From: Roseburia porci
Lineage (GTDB): Bacteria > Bacillota > Clostridia > Lachnospirales > Lachnospiraceae
Assembly: GCF_009695765.1 (NCBI RefSeq)
Contig: NZ_VUNI01000001.1
Location: 124,001-188,000 of the forward strand
DNA: 64,000 nt
Direction: 5' to 3'
Position numbers and translations under genes: made by a program. Of this stretch, positions 46,484-56,284 are shown piece by piece (position 1 is the stretch's first letter; each line of letters begins with the position of its first letter). The notes under the pieces are model-generated. The model made no database searches. It saw only the letters and a list, made by a program, of their open reading frames with translations, and was not told the origin of the DNA.

Positions 46484-48244
46484 ATGGAACGGAACAAAAC
46501 TGGAATTCGCAGGAAAATTCTGGTCTTTTTTGTAATGGTAATTCTGATGATTGGAATACTGATCGGGCGGCTGGTGTATCTTATGATATTTTGTTCCGAT
46601 TATTATACACAAAAAGCGGTAGATCTGCATCAGAGAGAGCGCGATATTAAAGCGGCAAGAGGACGGATTCTTGATGTAAATGGTCAGGTTCTGGCATCCA
46701 ATACTTCTGTCTGCACCATTTCCGTGATTCATAATCAGATCCAGGATCCGGAAGGTGTAATTGCAATGTTAGTAAAAGAACTGGACATTCCGGAAGAAAA
46801 AATACGAAAAAGAGTTGAAAAGGTAACTTCAATCGAACGAATAAAAAGTAATGTAGACAAAGAAACCGGAGACCGTATTCTGGCGTATGGAATGTCTGGC
46901 GTGAAAGTAGACGAAGATTATAAGAGGGTATATCCATATGGAAGTCTTGCATCGAAAGTACTTGGATTTACCGGAGGCGATAATCAGGGAATTATCGGAC
47001 TGGAAGTAAAGTATGATGATGTACTTCAGGGGACGAATGGTAAAATATTAACCGTGACAGATGCCCGTGGAATTGAAGTAGATAAAGAGGGAGAAGTAAG
47101 AAAAGAACCTGTCAGTGGTTATGATCTGTATATCTCAATGGACTATAATATTCAGGCATTCTGCGAACAGGAGGCAGAAAAGGCGTTCATTCAGAAACAG
47201 GCAGACAGTGTCAGCATTATCGTGATGAATCCTCAGAATGGAGAACTTCTTGCGATGGCGGATTATCCGGAATTTGATCTGAATCAGCCATTTGCGCTGA
47301 CGAAAGATGCAGGATCCATTCAGGGAACAGATTCGGAGATGGAGCAGTTAAATAACATGTGGAGAAACCATTGTGTGTCTGATACTTATGAACCTGGTTC
47401 GACTTTTAAAGTGATTACTGCGGCAGCAGCGTTAGAATGCGGAGCAGTAAAACTGGAGGATCAGTTCAGTTGTCCGGGATTTATTATGGTAGAAGACCGG
47501 AAAATCCGGTGCGCAAAGACAACCGGACATGGAGCAGAAACATTTGTCCAGGGAATTGAGAATTCCTGTAACCCGGTATTTATAACGGTTGGACTGAGAA
47601 TCGGATCAGAGCGGTTTTATAAGTATTTTGACCAGTTTGGACTTTTTTCCAAAACCAATATTGATCTTCCGGGCGAGGCTGCAACAATCATGCACAGTCT
47701 GGATCATATCGGACAGGTGGAACTTGCAACAATATCTTTCGGACAGTCGTTTCAGATCACTCCGATCCAGCTTGTGACAACGGTATCTTCCCTGATTAAC
47801 GGTGGAAATCGTGTGACTCCGCATTTTGGTGTGCGGACGGCAGACGAAAGTGGAAATACTGTGGAAACGTTTTCCTATGAGACAAAGAAGGAGATATGCA
47901 GTGAGCAGACCTCAGAGACCATGCGGTATCTCCTGGAAAAAGTAGTGTCAGAAGGAGGTGGAAAAAACTGTAAGATCGAAGGATATGAAATTGGCGGAAA
48001 AACAGCAACTTCACAGACGCTTCCAAGATCTGAACATAAATATATCGCATCCTTTTTGGGTTTTGCTCCGGCAGATAATCCACAGGTACTGGTGCTTGTG
48101 ATCATTCGTAATCCGCAGGGGGTGTATTATGGAGGAACGATCTGTGCACCTGTTGCAAAAACAGTTTTTGAAAATATTCTCCCATATCTGGACATTGAAA
48201 AACAGAGTGTGGAGAGCAGTGAAACCGATGAGCAATCCAGATGA
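46484..48244 (+). CDS. Class B penicillin-binding protein (SpoVD-like)
   Basis: A 586-residue transpeptidase with an N-terminal membrane helix (~10-33) and a dimerisation domain. SxxK is S306-T-F-K309, SxN is S361-C-N363. The third motif reads K506-T-A508 (GGKTATSQ) where most PBPs have KTG. SpoVD is the sporulation-specific homologue that makes the spore cortex; tandem PBP genes after ftsL are often FtsI then SpoVD. No PASTA domain is seen, so the SpoVD label rests on position. The RBS lies inside a hairpin. Confidence 0.85.
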   Translation: MERNKTGIRRKILVFFVMVILMIGILIGRLVYLMIFCSDYYTQKAVDLHQRERDIKAARGRILDVNGQVLASNTSVCTISVIHNQIQDPEGVIAMLVKELDIPEEKIRKRVEKVTSIERIKSNVDKETGDRILAYGMSGVKVDEDYKRVYPYGSLASKVLGFTGGDNQGIIGLEVKYDDVLQGTNGKILTVTDARGIEVDKEGEVRKEPVSGYDLYISMDYNIQAFCEQEAEKAFIQKQADSVSIIVMNPQNGELLAMADYPEFDLNQPFALTKDAGSIQGTDSEMEQLNNMWRNHCVSDTYEPGSTFKVITAAAALECGAVKLEDQFSCPGFIMVEDRKIRCAKTTGHGAETFVQGIENSCNPVFITVGLRIGSERFYKYFDQFGLFSKTNIDLPGEAATIMHSLDHIGQVELATISFGQSFQITPIQLVTTVSSLINGGNRVTPHFGVRTADESGNTVETFSYETKKEICSEQTSETMRYLLEKVVSEGGGKNCKIEGYEIGGKTATSQTLPRSEHKYIASFLGFAPADNPQVLVLVIIRNPQGVYYGGTICAPVAKTVFENILPYLDIEKQSVESSETDEQSR

Positions 48245-48263
48245 AAACAATGCGGTGGAAAAC

Positions 48264-48292
48264 TTGAATTCTATACAGAAATAACGTATACT
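48264..48292 (+). promoter_or_regulatory. Sigma-A promoter for murD-ftsW-ftsQ
   Basis: TTGAAT (48264-48269), 17 bases, TATACT (48287-48292), 30 bases before the murD start. Confidence 0.65.
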
Positions 48293-48321
48293 TAATTAAT
48301 TGTAGACGGAGGAATAAACAT

Positions 48322-49683
48322 ATGAATCTAGCAGAAAAAAATGTTCTGGTTGTAGGAACCGGAATCAGCGGAATTGCCGCATGTGAATTATTATTGGATA
48401 AGAAGATCAGGGTCACATTATTTGATGGAAATAAAGACCTTGACCTTGAAAAAGTATACGAAAAAAGTGAGAAATTAAGAACTGTTCCTGTTATTCTTGG
48501 AGATCTGACAGAAGAACAGATGGATCAGTTTGATGTGACCGTATTAAGTCCGGGAGTGCCAACGGATATTCCGATGGTAAACCGTATGCGTGAGAAAGGA
48601 ATTGCCATATGGGGTGAGATCGAACTTGCATATTACTTCTCCAAAGGACGGATTGCCGCAATTACCGGAACAAATGGAAAGACAACAACAACAGCGCTTA
48701 CCGGCGAGATCATGAAGAACTATTATAAGGATGTAAAAGTTGTTGGTAATATTGGAATTCCATATACATCGGTTGCTGCAGATACAACAGATGAGACAGT
48801 AACTGTTGCCGAGATCAGCAGTTTCCAGCTTGAAACGATTCATGAATTTAAGCCGGAAGTTTCCGCAATCTTAAATATTACACCGGATCATCTGAACCGC
48901 CATCATACGATGGAATGTTATATCCGAACCAAGGAAGATATTACTAGAAATCAGGGAAAAGATGAGACCTGTGTATTAAATTATGAGGATGAGGTCCTGC
49001 GTAAGTTTGGGGAAGGATTAAAGACGAATGTCATCTTCTTCAGCAGTAAAAGAGCACTGGAAAATGGATTCTATCTTTCGGATGAGAATATTTATTATGC
49101 AAAGAATGGGGAAGCCTCTCTGGTGATCAATATTCATGAGCTGAACCTTCTTGGTAACCACAATTATGAGAATGTCATGGCAGCCTGCGCGATTGCGACA
49201 GCTTTTGGTGTTCCGATGGATAAGATTGTAGAAGTTTTAAAAACATTCACGGCAGTGGAACACCGCATTGAATATGTGTGTGAAAAACGCGGAGTAAAAT
49301 TCTACAATGACTCCAAGGGAACCAATCCGGATGCTGCAATCCAGGGAATCCGTGCAATGAACCGGCCAACATGGCTGATTGGCGGAGGATATGATAAACA
49401 ATCCGAATATGACGAATGGATCGAGGCATTTGACGGAAAGGTAAAAGGCCTTGTACTGATTGGCCAGACAAGAGAAAAGATTGCAGAGTGTGCAAAGAAA
49501 CATGGATTTGAAGATGTAGTCTTATGTGATACATTTGAGGAAGCTATCATGTATTGTTATGATCATTCTGTATCCGGCGACGCGGTATTGTTATCACCGG
49601 CATGCGCAAGCTGGGGAATGTTCCCGAATTATGAGGAAAGAGGAAGAATCTTTAAAGATATTGTCCGTGGCTTAAAGGAGTAA
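48322..49683 (+). CDS. murD: UDP-N-acetylmuramoyl-L-alanine--D-glutamate ligase
   Basis: MurD adds D-glutamate to UDP-MurNAc-L-Ala in the cytosol, an ATP-dependent step of peptidoglycan synthesis. Signatures: VGTGISGIAA near the N-terminus (UDP-binding fold), the ATP loop ITGTNGKTTTTAL near residue 115, the EISSFQLE motif, NITPDHLNRH and the FYNDSKGTNPDA stretch. The length of 453 residues is usual. It has its own promoter and an ACGGAGGA site. In most Bacillota mraY stands just before it; here it does not. Confidence 0.97.
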   Translation: MNLAEKNVLVVGTGISGIAACELLLDKKIRVTLFDGNKDLDLEKVYEKSEKLRTVPVILGDLTEEQMDQFDVTVLSPGVPTDIPMVNRMREKGIAIWGEIELAYYFSKGRIAAITGTNGKTTTTALTGEIMKNYYKDVKVVGNIGIPYTSVAADTTDETVTVAEISSFQLETIHEFKPEVSAILNITPDHLNRHHTMECYIRTKEDITRNQGKDETCVLNYEDEVLRKFGEGLKTNVIFFSSKRALENGFYLSDENIYYAKNGEASLVINIHELNLLGNHNYENVMAACAIATAFGVPMDKIVEVLKTFTAVEHRIEYVCEKRGVKFYNDSKGTNPDAAIQGIRAMNRPTWLIGGGYDKQSEYDEWIEAFDGKVKGLVLIGQTREKIAECAKKHGFEDVVLCDTFEEAIMYCYDHSVSGDAVLLSPACASWGMFPNYEERGRIFKDIVRGLKE

Positions 49684-49685
49684 AT

Positions 49686-50837
49686 ATGAAAAAAAAGACG
49701 ACGAGCAGAAAGGGCGAAAGACAATCGAGAGATGGCAGGCCGAAAGAAATAAAATATTTTGATTACAATCTGTTGTTTATCATTATCTTTTTGATCTGCT
49801 TTGGTCTTGTTATGTTATACAGTACCAGTTCCTATACGGCAGCAAGCAAATTCGGGGATGCGGCATTTTATCTGAAGAAACAGGTCATGGCGATGATGAT
49901 CGGATTTGTGTTTATGTTTATGCTGGCATCGATCCCGTATACTTTCTGGAAACAGTTTGCGGTACTGGCGTATGCGGCCTCCGTTGCACTTTGTGGAGCG
50001 GTTATCGTTGCAGGACGAAATTATAATGGATCCCAGAGATGGCTGCAGATCGGACCGATTTCGTTTCAGCCGTCGGAGTTCGCCAAAATTGCGATGATTG
50101 TATTTCTTGCAGCTTTTATTGAACGGATACCGAAACAGATTGCAAAGTTTTCCGCAATTATCAAGGTGCTTGCAATTATTGCTCCGGTACTTATCATTAT
50201 TGCAATCAGTAACCTGAGTACTGCAATTATTGTAGCCGGAATTGCAGTGTGTATGATGTTTGTTGCGAGTCCGAAGTACAGTCACTTTGTGGCACTTGCA
50301 CTGCTCGGAATCGGAGCAGTCGCTGTATTTATTATGATCGAAAGTTACCGGCTGGATCGAATCAAGGCATGGCTGCATCCGGAAACCGCAGGGGATGACG
50401 GATTCCAGACGCTTCAGGGATTGTATGCGATCGGTTCTGGTGGATTATTTGGAAAAGGACTTGGTCAGAGTATCCAGAAGATGGGATTCGTTCCTGAGGC
50501 ACAGAATGACATGATCTTTACGATTATTTGTGAAGAACTTGGGTTATTTGGAGGAATCTGTGTAATTTTGCTGTTTCTTCTTATGATCTGGAGAATGATG
50601 ATCATTGCGAACAATGCAAAAGATCTTTTCGGAGCACTTCTTGTTGTGGGCATTATGTCGCATATTGCATTACAGGTGATTCTGAATATCGCAGTTGTTA
50701 CCAACACGATTCCAAATACCGGTGTTACGCTGCCGTTTATCAGTTACGGTGGTACGTCAATTATGTTCCTGATGGCGGAGATGGGGCTTGCACTCAGTGT
50801 TTCCAAGGGCATCCGTCTTCAGAATATTGAAGGATAA
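49686..50837 (+). CDS. ftsW: Lipid II polymerase FtsW/SpoVE (SEDS family)
   Basis: A 383-residue SEDS protein with about ten membrane helices that polymerises lipid II at the septum together with a class B PBP. Family motifs are visible: GSQRWLQIGPISFQPSEFAK, the QNDMIFTIICEELG loop with the catalytic-type Asp and Glu region, and the PNTGVTLPFISYGGTS stretch. The RBS AAGGAG overlaps the murD stop region two bases upstream. No murG follows; the next gene is ftsQ. Whether it acts in division or in cortex synthesis (SpoVE) cannot be told by eye. Confidence 0.95.
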   Translation: MKKKTTSRKGERQSRDGRPKEIKYFDYNLLFIIIFLICFGLVMLYSTSSYTAASKFGDAAFYLKKQVMAMMIGFVFMFMLASIPYTFWKQFAVLAYAASVALCGAVIVAGRNYNGSQRWLQIGPISFQPSEFAKIAMIVFLAAFIERIPKQIAKFSAIIKVLAIIAPVLIIIAISNLSTAIIVAGIAVCMMFVASPKYSHFVALALLGIGAVAVFIMIESYRLDRIKAWLHPETAGDDGFQTLQGLYAIGSGGLFGKGLGQSIQKMGFVPEAQNDMIFTIICEELGLFGGICVILLFLLMIWRMMIIANNAKDLFGALLVVGIMSHIALQVILNIAVVTNTIPNTGVTLPFISYGGTSIMFLMAEMGLALSVSKGIRLQNIEG

Positions 50838-50851
50838 AAGGCTGGAATATT

Positions 50852-51598
50852 ATGATTAAAGAAGAACGCAGAAAAAAGAAAAGAAGGAAGATATCACTTA
50901 CGGTTATACTGGGAGTCCTTATTGTACTTGCAATTGCTGCGCTGATTATCATGAAAGTGTTTCGGGTCAGGGATGTTGAGGTAGAGGGCAATAAGCTTTA
51001 TGATTCCAAGATGATTGAAGATACGGTCCTGAATGATGAGTATTCATGGAATTCTCTGTATGTTTTTCTGAAATATCGTTTTACGGACCCGAAAAGTATT
51101 CCTTTTGTGGATACTATGGAAATAACACTCAAAAATCCGCATACATTGCACATAACGGTATACGAAAAGGGAATTGTGGGTTATATTTTTATTCCATCCA
51201 TTAATGAGAATGCATATTTTGATAAAGATGGATTTGTTGTGGAAACTTCGTCTGATGTCATCCCGGATATTCCTATGATTCAGGGAATCAATTGTGATCA
51301 GGTTGTTTTGTATGAACAGCTTCCGATAGACGGGGATACATTGAAAGAACTGCTTTCGCTGACACAGACATTAAAGAAATACAACCTTATTCCGGATTCA
51401 ATTACATACGGCGTTGACAATGCGCCGGTTCTTGCATACGGAAGTATACAGGTCATGATCGGTGATACCACACAGCTTACCCCGAAAATTGAACGCGTAA
51501 GTAAGATCATGCCAAATCTTGAAGGACTTAGCGGGGTGCTTCATATGGAGAATTGGACAGAGAATACTACAAATATAGTATTTGACAAGACAGAATGA
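50852..51598 (+). CDS. ftsQ: Cell division protein FtsQ/DivIB
   Basis: A 248-residue bitopic membrane protein. A basic N-terminus (KEERRKKKRRK) is followed by a membrane helix (~15-34), a POTRA domain (~36-105; FRVRDVEVEGNKLYDSKMI) and a beta domain (VYEKGIVGYI, FDKDGFVV). It bridges early and late division proteins together with FtsL and FtsB. It starts 14 bases after ftsW and ends 43 bases before the ftsZ promoter. Confidence 0.92.
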   Translation: MIKEERRKKKRRKISLTVILGVLIVLAIAALIIMKVFRVRDVEVEGNKLYDSKMIEDTVLNDEYSWNSLYVFLKYRFTDPKSIPFVDTMEITLKNPHTLHITVYEKGIVGYIFIPSINENAYFDKDGFVVETSSDVIPDIPMIQGINCDQVVLYEQLPIDGDTLKELLSLTQTLKKYNLIPDSITYGVDNAPVLAYGSIQVMIGDTTQLTPKIERVSKIMPNLEGLSGVLHMENWTENTTNIVFDKTE

Positions 51599-51640
51599 TC
51601 AAAATCTTGTGCTATTTCTGATAAAAATAGTATTTTACTG

Positions 51641-51669
51641 TTGATTATTTCACGGAAAAACTATATTAT
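51641..51669 (+). promoter_or_regulatory. Sigma-A promoter for ftsZ
   Basis: TTGATT (51641-51646), 17 bases, TATTAT (51664-51669). ftsZ can thus be expressed apart from the dcw operon. Confidence 0.7.
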
Positions 51670-51702
51670 AGATTATATGGATGTAAAAGAGGAGGAAGAA
51701 CC

Positions 51703-52908
51703 TTGCTGGAAATAATGACAAACGAAGCTGATGCCAGTGCAAAAATTATCGTAATTGGCGTAGGCGGGGCTGGAAATAATGCAGTAAACCGAATGATTGA
51801 TGAGAACATTGGCGGAGTAGAATTCGTCGGTGTTAATACAGATAAACAGGCTTTACAGTTATGTAAAGCACCGACACTGATTCAGATTGGCGAGAAACTT
51901 ACGAAAGGACTTGGAGCAGGAGCTCAGCCGGAGGTAGGACAGAAAGCTGCTGAAGAAAGTGCAGAAGAATTAGCTGCAGCAGTTAAGGGCGCAGATATGG
52001 TATTTGTTACCTGTGGAATGGGTGGCGGAACCGGAACCGGTGCTGCACCTGTTGTTGCCAAGATCGCGAAAGAGCAGGGAATCCTTACTGTTGGAGTAGT
52101 GACAAAGCCTTTTAAATTTGAGGCAAAGCAGCGTATGATCAATGCGGTTTCTGGAATTGACCGTTTAAAAGAGAGTGTTGATACACTGATCGTAATTCCA
52201 AATGATAAATTATTAGAGATTGTAGACAGACGTACAACAATGCCGGATGCATTAAAGAAGGCAGATGAAGTATTACAGCAGGCAGTTCAGGGAATCACAG
52301 ACCTGATCAATTTACCTGCACTGATTAACCTTGACTTTGCAGATGTTCAGACTGTTATGAAGGACAAGGGAATGGCTCATATTGGTATTGGTAATGCCAA
52401 GGGAGATGATAAGGCAATTGAGGCTGTGAAGTTAGCAGTTGCTTCTCCACTTCTTGAGACAACAATCGAGGGAGCATCTCATGTAATCATTAATATTTCC
52501 GGAGATATCTCTCTGATGGATGCAAATGATGCAGCAAGTTATGTACAGGATCTTGCCGGAGATGATGCCAACATCATCTTTGGTGCAAAATATGACGAGA
52601 CGATGACAGATGAAGCAACAATCACTGTAATCGCAACTGGACTGGAGAATGCTTCAAAGAGTGCACCATCTATGTCTAATATGCTGAAATATCAGTCACA
52701 GGGCGCAACTGTAAGACCTACGGTAAGTCCGGTAACAGGACGTACAACAGCAGGATTACATACGGCTCAGCCAAATGTGGCAAGACCAGTTGCACCGGTA
52801 CAGAATAATACCAATCCGACATTCAGCGGTATTCAGAGACCACCGAAGCCGGAAAGTACGGTAAAACCGGTAGAGATCAGCATTCCTGATTTCTTAAAGA
52901 AGAAATAA
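51703..52908 (+). CDS. ftsZ: Cell division GTPase FtsZ
   Basis: Tubulin-like GTPase that forms the Z-ring. The GTP motif GGGTGTG is at residues 107-113; the N-terminal [18 protein letters not shown] and the T7-loop [11 protein letters not shown] are clear. A ~70-residue linker precedes the conserved C-terminal peptide [11 protein letters not shown], which binds FtsA/SepF. The TTG at 51703 is chosen over the ATG at 51715 because GAGGAGG lies seven bases upstream and homologues begin with MLEI. No ftsA is seen next to it, as in other Clostridia. A terminator follows. Confidence 0.98.
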   Translation: MLEIMTNEADASAKIIVIGVGGAGNNAVNRMIDENIGGVEFVGVNTDKQALQLCKAPTLIQIGEKLTKGLGAGAQPEVGQKAAEESAEELAAAVKGADMVFVTCGMGGGTGTGAAPVVAKIAKEQGILTVGVVTKPFKFEAKQRMINAVSGIDRLKESVDTLIVIPNDKLLEIVDRRTTMPDALKKADEVLQQAVQGITDLINLPALINLDFADVQTVMKDKGMAHIGIGNAKGDDKAIEAVKLAVASPLLETTIEGASHVIINISGDISLMDANDAASYVQDLAGDDANIIFGAKYDETMTDEATITVIATGLENASKSAPSMSNMLKYQSQGATVRPTVSPVTGRTTAGLHTAQPNVARPVAPVQNNTNPTFSGIQRPPKPESTVKPVEISIPDFLKKK

Positions 52909-52932
52909 ATTAACGTCATTTGAATGATAAGC

Positions 52933-52965
52933 AGGACAGACACGAAAGTGTCTGTCCTTTTTTTC
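52933..52965 (+). terminator. Intrinsic terminator after ftsZ
   Basis: An 11-bp perfect stem (52933-52943 with 52948-52958) with a GAAA tetraloop and a T7 run. Confidence 0.95.
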
Positions 52966-52974
52966 TATGAATTC

Positions 52975-53041
52975 TGTCGATAACTTCTTTTTTTTCTCAC
53001 ACAGTATCTGATAAATTCCTCGCAGATTCCTTTTGTATAAT
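52975..53041 (+). promoter_or_regulatory. Spo0A-type promoter region of spoIIGA-sigE
   Basis: TGTCGAT (52975-52981) matches the 0A box TGTCGAA in six of seven bases. CTGATA (53008-53013) and TATAAT (53036-53041) are separated by 22 bases. The B. subtilis spoIIG promoter has this same 22-base spacing and is activated by Spo0A~P with sigma-A. Confidence 0.6.
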
Positions 53042-53079
53042 GAACCTGTTCCGGACATGGGAGACAGGGGGGAATAACT

Positions 53080-53871
53080 TTGTATGTATTTTATGCAGAT
53101 GTATTTGTAATCCAGAATTTTCTGGTAAATCTGATCGTACTTATGGGAGCAGCACGTTTGCGGAAAATACATGGATTACGTCGGATGGCAGGAATCGGGA
53201 TCGCGGCACTGATCGGAAGCGTGCTGGAATTGCTGTTGCTGCTTATGAACAATGATCACGTGGTGTTTCTGGGATTGTCCGGTCTGGTTGTTTTGCCTTT
53301 TGTTACAATGCTTGCACTGAAGCCACAGAACATACGCGAATGGAGCATAGAGTATGGAATCTGCATGCTTTTTATGATGCTGCTTGGCGGAATTTGTGAA
53401 GCGGTCGCAAATATGTTTGGACTGCATAAACTTCCGTTTCTTGTAATCCTTGCAATCGGGTTTTTACTTGTTTCTGGTGTTACATATGCTGCAAGATATC
53501 GAAAGCTTCGAACTACTTTATTTCAGGTGATGCTGGAGGATGCAAAAAACCAGGTGGAGGCGTTGGCGTTGTATGATTCCGGCAACCGGTTGAAGGAGCC
53601 ATACGGAGGAAGAGCAGTGTATATTGTGGCACCGGAGATCGCGGATCAGTTGGGAATCTTTGCATCTGAGGCAAAACATGCACTAGTCATTCCATACTGT
53701 TCGCTCGGGGGCTCCGGACTTTTACAGATTTATACCATTGATTGTATCCGGATCAGAGAGCAGAACAGGGAATGTCTGGTTGAACCGGCTGTGATCGGGA
53801 TTGCACAGCCTGGACTAATGAAAAATAAAACATATCAAATTATATTGAATCAGGAAGTGGACATCGTATGA
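53080..53871 (+). CDS. spoIIGA: Sigma-E processing peptidase SpoIIGA
   Basis: SpoIIGA is the mother-cell membrane aspartic protease that cuts pro-sigma-E in response to SpoIIR from the forespore. Five membrane helices fill residues 1-140; the soluble protease part holds the active-site motif D166-S-G ([13 protein letters not shown]). It is 263 residues, slightly shorter than in Bacillus. The start is TTG at 53080 behind GGGGGGAA, with no better ATG. Its stop codon overlaps the sigE start (ATGA). The pair forms the spoIIG operon. Confidence 0.95.
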   Translation: MYVFYADVFVIQNFLVNLIVLMGAARLRKIHGLRRMAGIGIAALIGSVLELLLLLMNNDHVVFLGLSGLVVLPFVTMLALKPQNIREWSIEYGICMLFMMLLGGICEAVANMFGLHKLPFLVILAIGFLLVSGVTYAARYRKLRTTLFQVMLEDAKNQVEALALYDSGNRLKEPYGGRAVYIVAPEIADQLGIFASEAKHALVIPYCSLGGSGLLQIYTIDCIRIREQNRECLVEPAVIGIAQPGLMKNKTYQIILNQEVDIV

Positions 53872-54587
53872 ATATTTCGGAAAAATGGAAGACAGTATTA
53901 TTTATCTTAAGAGGAATCCGGGGAGAACGGGATGTTTTTTACATAGGTGGATCGGAGGTCCTTCCTCCACCGCTTGAAATGGAGGAAGAACAAAAATGTC
54001 TGTCGGCGCTCACAGGAAGAGAGAACAAAGAAGCAAAGGAAAAGCTGATTTCACACAACCTGCGTCTGGTCGTGTATCTTGCAAAAAAATTTGAAAATAC
54101 AGGGGTTGGAGTGGAGGATCTGATATCGATCGGTACGATCGGACTGATCAAAGGAATCAACACGTTTAACCCGGAAAAGAAGATCAAACTTGCAACATAT
54201 GCGTCCAGATGCATTGAGAATGAGATTCTTATGTATCTTAGAAGGAATAATAAAACGCGGCTTGAGGTTTCCATAGATGAGCCGTTAAACGTTGACTGGG
54301 ATGGCAATGAACTTCTGTTGTCGGATATTCTTGGAACGGATGAAGATATTATTTATCGGGACATGGAAACAGAAGTCGAAAAAAGGCTGTTGCGAAAAGC
54401 GGTCGAAAAGCTGGATTGCAGAGAGAAAGAAATCATTGAATTAAGATATGGAATCAATCAGCCAAACGGAAAAGAAATGACACAGAAAGAAGTTGCGGAT
54501 ACGCTGGGAATATCGCAGTCTTATATATCGAGACTGGAAAAGAAGATCATGAATCGTCTGAAAAAGGAAATTCAGAAATTTGAATAA
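53868..54587 (+). CDS. sigE: Sporulation sigma factor SigE (pro-form)
   Basis: Mother-cell sigma factor made inactive with a pro-sequence of ~21-24 residues ([10 protein letters not shown] to RGERD), cut by SpoIIGA just before [13 protein letters not shown], the same site environment as in B. subtilis. Region 2 ([29 protein letters not shown], with the following [14 protein letters not shown]) and region 4 ([24 protein letters not shown]) are complete. It has 239 residues. Translation is coupled to spoIIGA. In many Clostridia sigG follows directly; here a nuclease gene does. Confidence 0.97.
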   Translation: MNISEKWKTVLFILRGIRGERDVFYIGGSEVLPPPLEMEEEQKCLSALTGRENKEAKEKLISHNLRLVVYLAKKFENTGVGVEDLISIGTIGLIKGINTFNPEKKIKLATYASRCIENEILMYLRRNNKTRLEVSIDEPLNVDWDGNELLLSDILGTDEDIIYRDMETEVEKRLLRKAVEKLDCREKEIIELRYGINQPNGKEMTQKEVADTLGISQSYISRLEKKIMNRLKKEIQKFE

Positions 54588-54682
54588 AAATAAAGTGATT
54601 TTTGTGAAAATATTATACAATATACTCGAAATGTGGTAAAATATAAACATAAAATCAGAACATAAACAGGAGATGAGAGAGT

Positions 54683-56284
54683 ATGGTATTGGAGTTTTTA
54701 GGAGCTGACCATGAGGTAACGGGCAGCTGTCATTATGTTACATTTGGGGATATTCATCTTTTGGTGGACTGCGGTATGGAACAGGGACCGGATATGTATG
54801 TAAATCAGGAAATTCCGGTGAATGCATCCAATATTGATTATGTTTTTGTGACGCATGCGCACATTGATCACTCGGGACTTCTGCCTCTTTTATATAATCA
54901 TGGATTCCGTGGACAGATTTTTGCGACAAAAGCGACATCGGAATTATGTGGAATCATGTTGAAAGATTCCGCCCATATTCAGGAGTTTGAAGCAGAATGG
55001 AAGAATAGAAAAGCAAGACGTGCAGGCTTGCCGGAAGTTACGCCGTTGTACGATCTGAATGATGCAGTAAATGTTATGCAGCATTTTGTGCCGTGTGAAT
55101 ATCATGATGAGATCCAGGTATGTGAGGGATTGAAAGTCCGCTTTGTGGATGCAGGGCATCTGCTTGGATCTTCTTCCATCGAGATGTGGATCACAGAAGA
55201 TCATGTGACAAGGAAACTGGTCTTTTCTGGTGATATCGGCAATGGCAACCGCCCACTGATCCGTGATCCGGAATATATAAAAGATGCAGATTATGTGATT
55301 ATGGAATCCACCTATGGAGATAAGAATCATGATACACCGCCGGATTATGCGGTGGAACTTGCAAAAGTCATGAGTGCGACCTTTACCAAAGGAGGAAATC
55401 TTGTCATTCCTGCTTTCTCAGTTGGACGTACGCAGGAGATGCTCTATTTTATGCGACGGATAAAAACAGAGGATCTGCTTCCGGAATTCCGGAATTTTGA
55501 AGTATATATTGATAGTCCGCTGGCTGTAGAAGCAACGAATATCTTCCATAAGAATGTATCGGAGTGCTTTAACGAAGATGCAAGGAAGCTTATCAATATG
55601 GGAATCAACCCGATTCAGTTCCCGGGACTTAAAGTTGCTGTTACCAGTGATGAATCAAAGAATATCAACTTTATCGAGACGCCAAAAGTAATCATATCTG
55701 CATCTGGAATGTGTGATGCCGGACGTATCCGTCATCATCTGAAACATAATCTGTGGAGAGCAGATTCGACGATTCTTTTTGTCGGATACCAGGTGCCGGG
55801 TACATTGGGGCATTCTCTTTTGAATGGCGTAAAAGAAGTAAAGCTCTTCGGAGAAACAATCGGGGTTCATGCAACCATCTGCAATCTTCCTGGAATCAGC
55901 GGTCATGCAGATATGGATCATCTGACAAAATGGATCCGTGAATTCGAAGAGAAACCTTCTAAGGTATTTATTGTTCATGGAGATGATCAGGTAACCGAAT
56001 TTTTCGCAAAACATGTGCGGGAGGAAGTCGGACTGGATGCAGTTGCTCCATATAGTGGAGACAGTTATGATCTGATCACAGGTGAGTGCATCAGTCAGGG
56101 ATCCAGACAGCTCGTGGAGAAGAAGAAACATCAGGCGAAAGCAGCCAATACTGTCTTCGACAGGCTGCTTGCAGCTGGTCAGCGTCTCTTAACGGTAATT
56201 CGTCACTGTGAAGGAATGGCCAACAAAGATCTTGCCAGATTTGCAGATCAGATCAATGCACTCTGTGATAAATGGGATCGTTAA
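54683..56284 (+). CDS. Metallo-beta-lactamase/beta-CASP fold RNA-processing exonuclease-like protein
   Basis: A 533-residue protein of the CPSF73-like (YSH1-type) beta-CASP group. The zinc motif HxHxDH is H58-A-H60-I-D62-H63; further metal ligands are in DAGHLLGSS and GDIGN. The beta-CASP part shows ESTYGDK, FSVGRTQEML, SASGMCDAGR and the late GISGHAD and VHGDD motifs. Members act on RNA as endo- or exonucleases, but no substrate is known for this clade. It lies between sigE and the inverted sigG. Its stop codon overlaps that of sigG by three bases. Confidence 0.87.
   Translation: MVLEFLGADHEVTGSCHYVTFGDIHLLVDCGMEQGPDMYVNQEIPVNASNIDYVFVTHAHIDHSGLLPLLYNHGFRGQIFATKATSELCGIMLKDSAHIQEFEAEWKNRKARRAGLPEVTPLYDLNDAVNVMQHFVPCEYHDEIQVCEGLKVRFVDAGHLLGSSSIEMWITEDHVTRKLVFSGDIGNGNRPLIRDPEYIKDADYVIMESTYGDKNHDTPPDYAVELAKVMSATFTKGGNLVIPAFSVGRTQEMLYFMRRIKTEDLLPEFRNFEVYIDSPLAVEATNIFHKNVSECFNEDARKLINMGINPIQFPGLKVAVTSDESKNINFIETPKVIISASGMCDAGRIRHHLKHNLWRADSTILFVGYQVPGTLGHSLLNGVKEVKLFGETIGVHATICNLPGISGHADMDHLTKWIREFEEKPSKVFIVHGDDQVTEFFAKHVREEVGLDAVAPYSGDSYDLITGECISQGSRQLVEKKKHQAKAANTVFDRLLAAGQRLLTVIRHCEGMANKDLARFADQINALCDKWDR

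Noticed and set aside
44430-48244. The tandem PBP genes as a recent duplication
   Set aside because: They differ widely in sequence and share only the transpeptidase motifs, so they are old paralogues (division and sporulation types).
54600-54660. Promoter for the beta-CASP gene
   Set aside because: Several AT-rich -10-like hexamers occur, but none has a convincing -35 box at 16-18 bases.
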